A DNA stretch of 64,000 nucleotides from JAWCMQ01 sp039091255. Its GTDB lineage: Archaea > Aenigmatarchaeota > Aenigmatarchaeia > GW2011-AR5 > JACRAC01. Below the pieces are notes generated by a model. It did no database searches, was not told the origin of the DNA, and saw only the letters and a list, made by a program, of their open reading frames with translations. Below, piece after piece: positions 58,635-64,000 of the stretch. Each line of letters starts with the position of its first letter. Position 1 is the stretch's first letter. A program made the translations under genes and the position numbers. The stretch covers positions 22,722 through 86,721 of the forward strand of contig JAWCMQ010000003.1 of the NCBI GenBank assembly GCA_039091255.1. The letters run 5' to 3'.

Positions 58635-58730
58635 TCTACCAATAGTCGCATAAGTCGAACGGAGGAAGCCTGCAGAAGAGGGAACGAAAAGAATAAGCCG
58701 GACGAAAGGAACAAATGGCTGCTGCACGAA

Positions 58731-61250
58731 ATGCGGCAAGGGTGTGGGCAGTGCGCATGGCCGAAAGATTCGTCCCCCCTTTTCGACCCTATCAACAGGC
58801 CACAGAAAGGCCTCGCGGCGCTCCATGTGCTGGTGCTGACGCTGCTGCTGGTGGGCATCATCGTCATGTTCATGGCGATGGTGCAGAACGCAAACTACAG
58901 GGAGCTTAAGGTCGTTCGCGCGAACGCCGATGTGATGCACACCGCGGGCTTTGCAGCGCTGCTAAAGGCCTCGCTGGAGGCGAGCTGGCGGACGACTGCG
59001 ACGCAGCTGCTGTTCAGCGGGCTTGGCGAGCGGTTTGGGCTGCCCACGTATTTCTACAGCTATGATGCCGATTCCGAGCCGCCCAGCCAGCTGCCTGCAG
59101 GGTGCAGCGATGACAAAAGGCTGTGCGTGCTGACGCCCGACTATGCCAAGGCATGGCTCGACTCGGAAATAGCAAAAGTCCGCATGCCCGAGAGCTTCGA
59201 GGTGCTCGTGCGGCTCGGGCGCGGGCTGCGCGAGTTCAACCGCGCCGTAACCTTGCGGACGACTGCAAGGAACCTATCGATTGCTACCGACCGCGTGCAC
59301 GGCGCCATAAACCAATCTGTCAAAATAGGCGGGCCGACCGAGACGAGCGCCGAGATGATGTGGACCATCACGCCGGAAATCTCTACGGGGCTGCGAGGCC
59401 TGCTGCTCGCCGCGCAGCAAGCCGTCTCTGCGGCGCTGCAGCTGCGCGCGAGCGGCATCCGATATCACGAGCCGCGCGGCTACATGATTTCTGCGCTGCA
59501 GAGCCTCTTCGACGAAAAGTTCGGCCGCGTGCGCGAGACTGCAGGGGAGGGTGCATGGAAGGCACGGTACAGGCTGCTGCCTGAATGGTCTTCGGACGGG
59601 ACGGAGCTGCAGCTGGGCTATGACGCGAGCGTTCGGCTGGCGGACGACAAGCCCGACATCGTCTTCGGGCTCGCAAACAAAAGCGCATGCGATGCTGCAA
59701 TCCAAGCTGAATACGGGCCGCAGCCAAACCTGCGCACGGACCTTTACAACAGGCATGCGGGGGCAATCGAGCGCGCGATGCCTGACGAGCTGCTCGAGTG
59801 GGTCGATGAGCCGCGCGCGCTGCTCGCCGCTCTGGCGGAGCAGCAGGGCTGGAACCCCGAGGCAGCTGGCGGGCTTTTCGGAGCGGCTGAGGGCTCGCTG
59901 ACGCCTGCGAAAAACGCCAAGCAGGCGGTCGAACAGCTGAAGGCAGCGTTCGAGCAAGCTGCATCTGAGAAGGCGGCGGATGCGCTGGCGCGCGCGCTTG
60001 AGATATACCTTTCGCACTGGGAATGGCTGCCGCCGCAATCCAGGAGCGCGCAGGCAGTCATAAACCGATACGTGCTTTGGTCAAGGTGCCTGGCGGTCTC
60101 GCAAGCGAACGCAAGCGCGGCAAACCCCAACCGCATCCTCAGCCCCGAGGACTATGCGCGATGGCTTAGCGAGAAGACAGGGACAAAAATTTCCGTTGGC
60201 GATGAATTCTGCTCCGAAAGCGAGTGGCCGCTGCGAGGATACCGCTATCTTGCATATGACTTTTACGCCGAGGGCGCGAACCAATGGCCTGTTTGGCCTG
60301 CGTATGCAGGCGTGGCAATCGCAGTCGAGCCGACAAGCGCGGCCTGGGACGGCTGCGGCGGGACTGTATGGGTCAGAACTGGCGATTTCCTGATTTCGTA
60401 CGGCGGCATACTCCCGGGCGTCACGGAGGGGAGCATTGTGGACGGCAAGCGGCCTATAGGCACCACGGCTTATTTGCCACCAAGCCAGGGTCAGCTTTGC
60501 TCCAATCCTCGGCTGCAGGTCATGATATATGCGCCAGAGTGGACCGTGCCTTCGCCCAATGCGGTTGAAGAGCTCAATGCATGCGGCAGCCGAATGTCGC
60601 ACACAGAGAAGGCTGGTGATGTCCAACTATCGCCGAACGCTGTCATCGCAACGAACGAATCAGGCCCGCTCAACCGGCACATGGCGGCGCTGGAATGGGA
60701 TGGGCTGTTCCGCCTGAATAGAACGGGCCGATACTGGCGGATGCGCGAGCGAGGCGTATGGGAGCGCGCGCCGCTTGCGCTGGAGTTCAAGATGCGAGAT
60801 GCGTTCGCTGTGCTGGATTGCGCGACAAAGGGCGAATGGCGCGGCCGCTGGCTGAACGAGCGCGACCTGCTGTGCGCTGACGGCAAGCTATGGAGCTGCG
60901 TGAACGATGTGCCTGGCGCAAACGTGGCGGCCGCAGGCGAGGAAGTCGGGGGCTACCGCTGCGTCGAGAAGGACTTCTTGAAGCCAGCGGATTGGGCGAG
61001 CATACCAGCCTCGTACCCGACATACCATTCGATCGCCTATCGGAATTTCGCCATGGGCAAGCGGCTGGCGAAGTGGTGCAAGGTCGGCGGCGAGGGCGAC
61101 GAGAAAACGGACTGGCTGTGCTGCGAAGGGCAAGGCAAGGTACAGGTCTGCCCGCCCCGGACAACGACTGCAATCGGATTATGGTACGAGGTGGAGGGCG
61201 AGGCGCTTGTGTGCAGGCATCCGGATGCGACGTGCAGCCCTGCGAGGTAA
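58731..61250 (+). CDS. very large prepilin-like protein (possible adhesin)
   Basis: About 839 residues from ATG 58731. INRPQKGLAALHVLVLTLLLVGIIVMFMAM gives a class III site (QKG|LAAL) before a hydrophobic helix. The rest is an extracytoplasmic domain of ~790 residues with several sequons and about twenty cysteines clustered near the C-terminus (CADGKLWSC, CVEKDF, CKVGG, WLCCEG, VCPPR, VCRHPD, CSPAR). This is far larger than any pilin and may be the pilus tip or adhesin. The open frame extends to 58521 but would run through element E; the leader length then would be 97 residues, unlikely. Confidence 0.72.
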   Translation: MRQGCGQCAWPKDSSPLFDPINRPQKGLAALHVLVLTLLLVGIIVMFMAMVQNANYRELKVVRANADVMHTAGFAALLKASLEASWRTTATQLLFSGLGERFGLPTYFYSYDADSEPPSQLPAGCSDDKRLCVLTPDYAKAWLDSEIAKVRMPESFEVLVRLGRGLREFNRAVTLRTTARNLSIATDRVHGAINQSVKIGGPTETSAEMMWTITPEISTGLRGLLLAAQQAVSAALQLRASGIRYHEPRGYMISALQSLFDEKFGRVRETAGEGAWKARYRLLPEWSSDGTELQLGYDASVRLADDKPDIVFGLANKSACDAAIQAEYGPQPNLRTDLYNRHAGAIERAMPDELLEWVDEPRALLAALAEQQGWNPEAAGGLFGAAEGSLTPAKNAKQAVEQLKAAFEQAASEKAADALARALEIYLSHWEWLPPQSRSAQAVINRYVLWSRCLAVSQANASAANPNRILSPEDYARWLSEKTGTKISVGDEFCSESEWPLRGYRYLAYDFYAEGANQWPVWPAYAGVAIAVEPTSAAWDGCGGTVWVRTGDFLISYGGILPGVTEGSIVDGKRPIGTTAYLPPSQGQLCSNPRLQVMIYAPEWTVPSPNAVEELNACGSRMSHTEKAGDVQLSPNAVIATNESGPLNRHMAALEWDGLFRLNRTGRYWRMRERGVWERAPLALEFKMRDAFAVLDCATKGEWRGRWLNERDLLCADGKLWSCVNDVPGANVAAAGEEVGGYRCVEKDFLKPADWASIPASYPTYHSIAYRNFAMGKRLAKWCKVGGEGDEKTDWLCCEGQGKVQVCPPRTTTAIGLWYEVEGEALVCRHPDATCSPAR

Positions 61251-61294
61251 AAGGCGGCGATGGCGCGCGGCATTGCGCACGCTGCTGAAAAAAT

Positions 61295-61305
61295 TTTATT
61301 TATAA
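61295..61305 (+). promoter_or_regulatory. TATA box at 61.3 kb
   Basis: TTTATTTATAA, 19-29 nt before ATG 61324; a second internal promoter of the pilus locus. Confidence 0.5.
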
Positions 61306-61323
61306 GGCGCTGGCAATAGTATT

Positions 61324-61860
61324 ATGGGCTATTTAAACCAGGCGCCGCTGCCGGCGCCGCCTAGCAAGAGCTATCATCGGGCGCTGATCGAAGCCGGCAT
61401 AGTCGCGGTCGTCCTGGGCGCAGTCTTCCTGCTTTTCTGGTACAGCGTGCTGCGCGGCCCGCCCACGATAGAGTTCGTCGAGGGTAGCTGCACGCAGGCG
61501 CTTGCGCGCTACGTGCCGGAGAGCGAGGCGGCGAATGCGCTGCTGGACATAGCGCCTGACGGCAGGCTTGCGTCGTGCAGCGTGAGCGGCGACTCCGTGC
61601 GGAGCCTCGGGCTTGCGTGGAGCGGGAGCTATGACTGCCTTGGCATTGCAGTGCGCTACCGCGCGGAAGAAAACCCGAACTGGCTCGGGCTCGCGGTCGA
61701 GAGTGAGCTGCCCGAGCTCGTATACTCGAACGAGACGCTCATCGCAAACCTGAGCGGACTGCCGCGCTTCTCGCATGCCGTGACGGTCTACAGCCCGGCT
61801 GCGCGCGCGGCGTTCAACGAGCAGCTCGCAAAGCTGCAAGCGAAGAGCTGCGCGGTATGA
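61324..61860 (+). CDS. membrane-anchored protein of the pilus locus
   Basis: 178 residues: a Pro-rich start (MGYLNQAPLPAPPSKSYH), one membrane helix (about 22-44) and an extracytoplasmic domain with four cysteines and two sequons. Unlike its neighbours the helix is preceded by 21 polar residues. Family unknown. Confidence 0.65.
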   Translation: MGYLNQAPLPAPPSKSYHRALIEAGIVAVVLGAVFLLFWYSVLRGPPTIEFVEGSCTQALARYVPESEAANALLDIAPDGRLASCSVSGDSVRSLGLAWSGSYDCLGIAVRYRAEENPNWLGLAVESELPELVYSNETLIANLSGLPRFSHAVTVYSPAARAAFNEQLAKLQAKSCAV

Positions 61861-61899
61861 TTTTGGAATGGCGATAAACGAAAACAATAAGGGTCGAAG

Positions 61900-61973
61900 G
61901 CAGAAAGCGAAAGGATGGAGCGGAATGTGCGGCTATAGGGCCTGCGCCGCATTTTCAGATTTCGCTTTCAGCT
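61900..61973 (+). repeat. long-stem element D of the pilus locus
   Basis: GAAAGCGAAA (61903-61912) pairs perfectly with TTTCGCTTTC (61960-61969); after an A.A mismatch, GC-type pairs follow (61900-61901 with 61971-61972). An inner stem AATGTGCGGC/GCGCCGCATT also forms, with GGCCTGC in its loop region. It lies in the 157-nt spacer before the secreted protein at 62018. Confidence 0.52.
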
Positions 61974-62017
61974 CCTTTGCCCTCATCGTTCGGAAATTCG
62001 GAGAGAAGTGCAAAGCC

Positions 62018-64000
62018 ATGAAAGGAATGCGACCTTTGTCCGCAGCGATGCTTTCGGCACTACTTGTAGCCATCGCAAGCTTTGCCGCGCTGCCCGCAAG
62101 CGCGCAGCCGCCGAACTACGATGCCTGCTCCGGCAACTGCACGATGGCGTTTGGGGCGCTGGGAACGTGCGTTTATGAGCCGTTTTCGCCTGTGGCTGGC
62201 AAGACACCATTGACGCTGCCTGGCAGGCAACTGTGCGCTCCCGGCGGCACGTGCTACTGCGAAATGAACCCCAGCGCGGCTTGCGACATCGCGTGCAGGG
62301 CGCAGTGGAACCGCTCGGGTAGCTGCGCGCAGCCTCAGAACTGTATCGGCGGCGTGGGGACAACGGCAGCTGTACAACCGATGCCCGGCGTGAGCTGCGG
62401 CCCCCAGCCGTACGGCACAGCGGGCGCGCCGGTATGCTGCTGCATGGCGGCTGACCCAAGGACGCAATCTGAGCTCGACAGCCTGAGCGCGGTCGCGATA
62501 TGGCCGATGGAAAAAGAATGCAGACCCATCGGCGGCACGGACTTCTACAGCGTGCGCATCGGAGGCATATGGACAGGCGGGCAAGCGTTGCGCATCGATG
62601 TCTACGGCGCGGGCTCAGAGGTCCTGCCGGCGTTCGGGGCAGGGTACCCAGGCGCGCTGCTGCACGGCGTGGGCTGGTTCTCAGAGGCGCGGCGCGTGCC
62701 TCGAGCAGCGGTAGCGGCAAGCAACAACATGCTGCGCGTGCGCTACACAATCATCCCATACCCGAACCAGCAGCTGCTGAACATGTATCTGCAGTCGATG
62801 GTCGCGCAGACGCCGTACGCGACGTATGCGCCGTCGGGCTACGTGCCGGGCGTCCAGAGCTATCCTGCGGCAAGCGTGGCGCAAGCCACAGGGGGGCTAT
62901 ATTCTATCGAAGACGTGATAGCATGCGAAGTGACGGGCATCCCAGCGCCGAGCATGCCGGCGCCGCTTGAGGAAGGGCCTGCGCCCATCGAAATCGAGCG
63001 CATAAGCTGCAGCCCGGCAGGCCCGCCGTTCAACCCGACGACGGGCAAGTCGTACCAGAACCCATGGCATCTCGTTGACCTCGATGACCGCTCTTGGTTC
63101 CAGTTCAACGCCTCGGGCGCGGCTGCCGCGGCGCCTGCGCCCACAGTCACGATACCCGCCGGCGGGACAGGCGCACGGGGAAGCGCGCCGACGTTCTCCG
63201 CGACCGGACAGGCGAGCAGCGCATCAGGAGAGGTTTTCACTTCCCTTTACCCTTTTGCGGCGTTTGCGCAAACGGGGCCGCCTGCAAGCTGCACGCTGCG
63301 CCTGAAGGACTGGCTGCTCAGCGACGGCACGCGCAAACCGCCAGAGGTCTACGGCCTCGAGCTGGCGACATGGGGAACGGACCCCGTGCAGGACGGCATC
63401 AGCGCCGTGCAGGTAATAGCAGGCGGCAAGAACTTTGCGCTGGCAAACGAGCGCGTGAGCACGCGGACGGACGCGGACGGCAGGAGCTACTGGGTCAAGA
63501 CGTATGCCTTTGCGGACTCGAACGTAAGCGTGCCGCTGAAGGGCCGCGACATCATCATATACTTCAACTACACCAACGCCACGCCAGCGCTGCGCGAGCT
63601 GCAGCTGTGGCCTGAGCTCGTGTCGGTCGGCATGTCCGCTCCCTCGAACGTCGCGCTGACGGGCTGGCCAGTGACGCTCGAGGGCAACGTCACGGTCAAA
63701 GAGTGGACGGACGACCGCGGCAACATCGCGCACTGCGTCTACCAGTGGAACGGCAGCTGCATCGGCTGCGCGGGCAGCGGCTGCGATGAGGGCGAGAAAG
63801 GATATCCGGGCATAGGGAAGCCGTACTTTGCGATGCTGCCGATGCCGCAGAGCTGGATAAACAAAGCGGAGAAGATTCTGGACAACATCACGAATATCAC
63901 AGGCTTCAGGCTTGTTCCGCCAGTTTGGACGCTGCCGATGCCAGCCGGCAAGACAGGCGAATGGGATGCCTCAAGGACAATCAGCCTCCTTACGATGGCT
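62018..64000 (+). CDS. large secreted protein, 3' end outside the window
   Basis: 661 codons remain open to the window edge. A signal peptide (MKGMRPLSAAMLSALLVAIASFAALPASAQP) has a typical AxA cleavage. Next comes a cysteine-rich section (CSGNC, C, C, CYC, C, C) up to about residue 150, then a domain with Pro/Ala-rich linkers (about residues 305-410), and sequon-rich strands (NYTNAT, NVT, NGS, NIT). Not a pilin (no pilin helix). Probably secreted through or attached to the surface machinery. The stretch at 63231-63258 repeats the palindrome near gltX. Confidence 0.75.
   Translation, partial: MKGMRPLSAAMLSALLVAIASFAALPASAQPPNYDACSGNCTMAFGALGTCVYEPFSPVAGKTPLTLPGRQLCAPGGTCYCEMNPSAACDIACRAQWNRSGSCAQPQNCIGGVGTTAAVQPMPGVSCGPQPYGTAGAPVCCCMAADPRTQSELDSLSAVAIWPMEKECRPIGGTDFYSVRIGGIWTGGQALRIDVYGAGSEVLPAFGAGYPGALLHGVGWFSEARRVPRAAVAASNNMLRVRYTIIPYPNQQLLNMYLQSMVAQTPYATYAPSGYVPGVQSYPAASVAQATGGLYSIEDVIACEVTGIPAPSMPAPLEEGPAPIEIERISCSPAGPPFNPTTGKSYQNPWHLVDLDDRSWFQFNASGAAAAAPAPTVTIPAGGTGARGSAPTFSATGQASSASGEVFTSLYPFAAFAQTGPPASCTLRLKDWLLSDGTRKPPEVYGLELATWGTDPVQDGISAVQVIAGGKNFALANERVSTRTDADGRSYWVKTYAFADSNVSVPLKGRDIIIYFNYTNATPALRELQLWPELVSVGMSAPSNVALTGWPVTLEGNVTVKEWTDDRGNIAHCVYQWNGSCIGCAGSGCDEGEKGYPGIGKPYFAMLPMPQSWINKAEKILDNITNITGFRLVPPVWTLPMPAGKTGEWDASRTISLLTMA

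Noticed and set aside
1..64000. CRISPR arrays, insertion sequences or rRNA genes
   Set aside because: No regularly spaced repeats, transposase-like proteins, terminal inverted repeats or rRNA-like segments were found.

Overview
The window is archaeal chromosome. It carries TBP, MCM, RPA, an archaeal tRNA CCA-adding enzyme, FttA/aCPSF1, proteasome beta subunit, Rpo12, eL43, prefoldin beta, archaeal-type ThrRS, GluRS and ProRS, wyosine enzymes (Taw1/Taw2), aTrm56, diphthine synthase and archaeal SepF. Many genes have a TATA-like box 24-30 nt before the start codon, which implies leaderless transcripts. Intron-rich tRNAs, a form III-type RuBisCO, an XPF nuclease and Hef helicase in separate genes, and dense short genes would fit a DPANN lineage (Micrarchaeota or Diapherotrites-like). 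The phylum is my inference and cannot be proven from this window.

Layout. 0-13 kb: end of an Lrp-like regulator, oxidoreductase, divergent tbp/mcm, a decayed HD-hydrolase remnant, DMT transporter, RPA, small Cys-rich and membrane proteins, DphB, a Hanks-type protein kinase, an aminotransferase, an RlaP-like nucleotidyltransferase and an arginase-family enzyme. 13-24 kb: split Hef (nuclease plus helicase) divergent from cca across what looks like one shared TATA box; then a minus-strand housekeeping block (fttA, eL43, rpo12, pfdB, UPF0147, a Zn-ribbon microprotein, sepF) and psmB/proS. 23.8-33 kb: a tRNA-modification neighbourhood (Trm5, Taw2-methyltransferase fusion, Taw1, aTrm56) with two tRNA genes, Pro(UGG) and Gln(UUG), each interrupted by two introns, at least one of which is outside the canonical 37/38 site. 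33-44 kb: a GGDEF protein with intact active and inhibitory sites, thrS, TrmB-like regulator, DUF1512, HemK-like methyltransferase, a degenerate TGS GTPase, flippase-like protein, gltX. 44-50 kb: secretion/pilus ATPase, Cys-rich secreted protein, Sua5/YrdC, RibL-like cytidylyltransferase, RuBisCO.

49.8-64 kb is a one-directional type IV pilus/Tad-like locus: a double TadC/GspF membrane platform protein, four one-helix miniproteins (33-52 aa), at least six larger proteins with an N-terminal hydrophobic helix and an extracytoplasmic domain (three with recognisable class III prepilin peptidase sites), a membrane-anchored protein and a long secreted protein cut by the window edge. The matching ATPase lies 3 kb upstream on the other strand. 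Spacers of this locus repeatedly hold long stem-closed elements with arms built on GAAAGC/GCTTTC, conserved flanking mismatches and compensatory changes. This looks like an undescribed RNA or DNA element tied to the locus and is, with the pilus locus itself, the most interesting part of the window.

Six runs of N (93-100 nt) interrupt the sequence. The one at 53994-54093 is flanked by an exact 127-bp duplication and is an assembly artefact; four others interrupt genes but keep frame.
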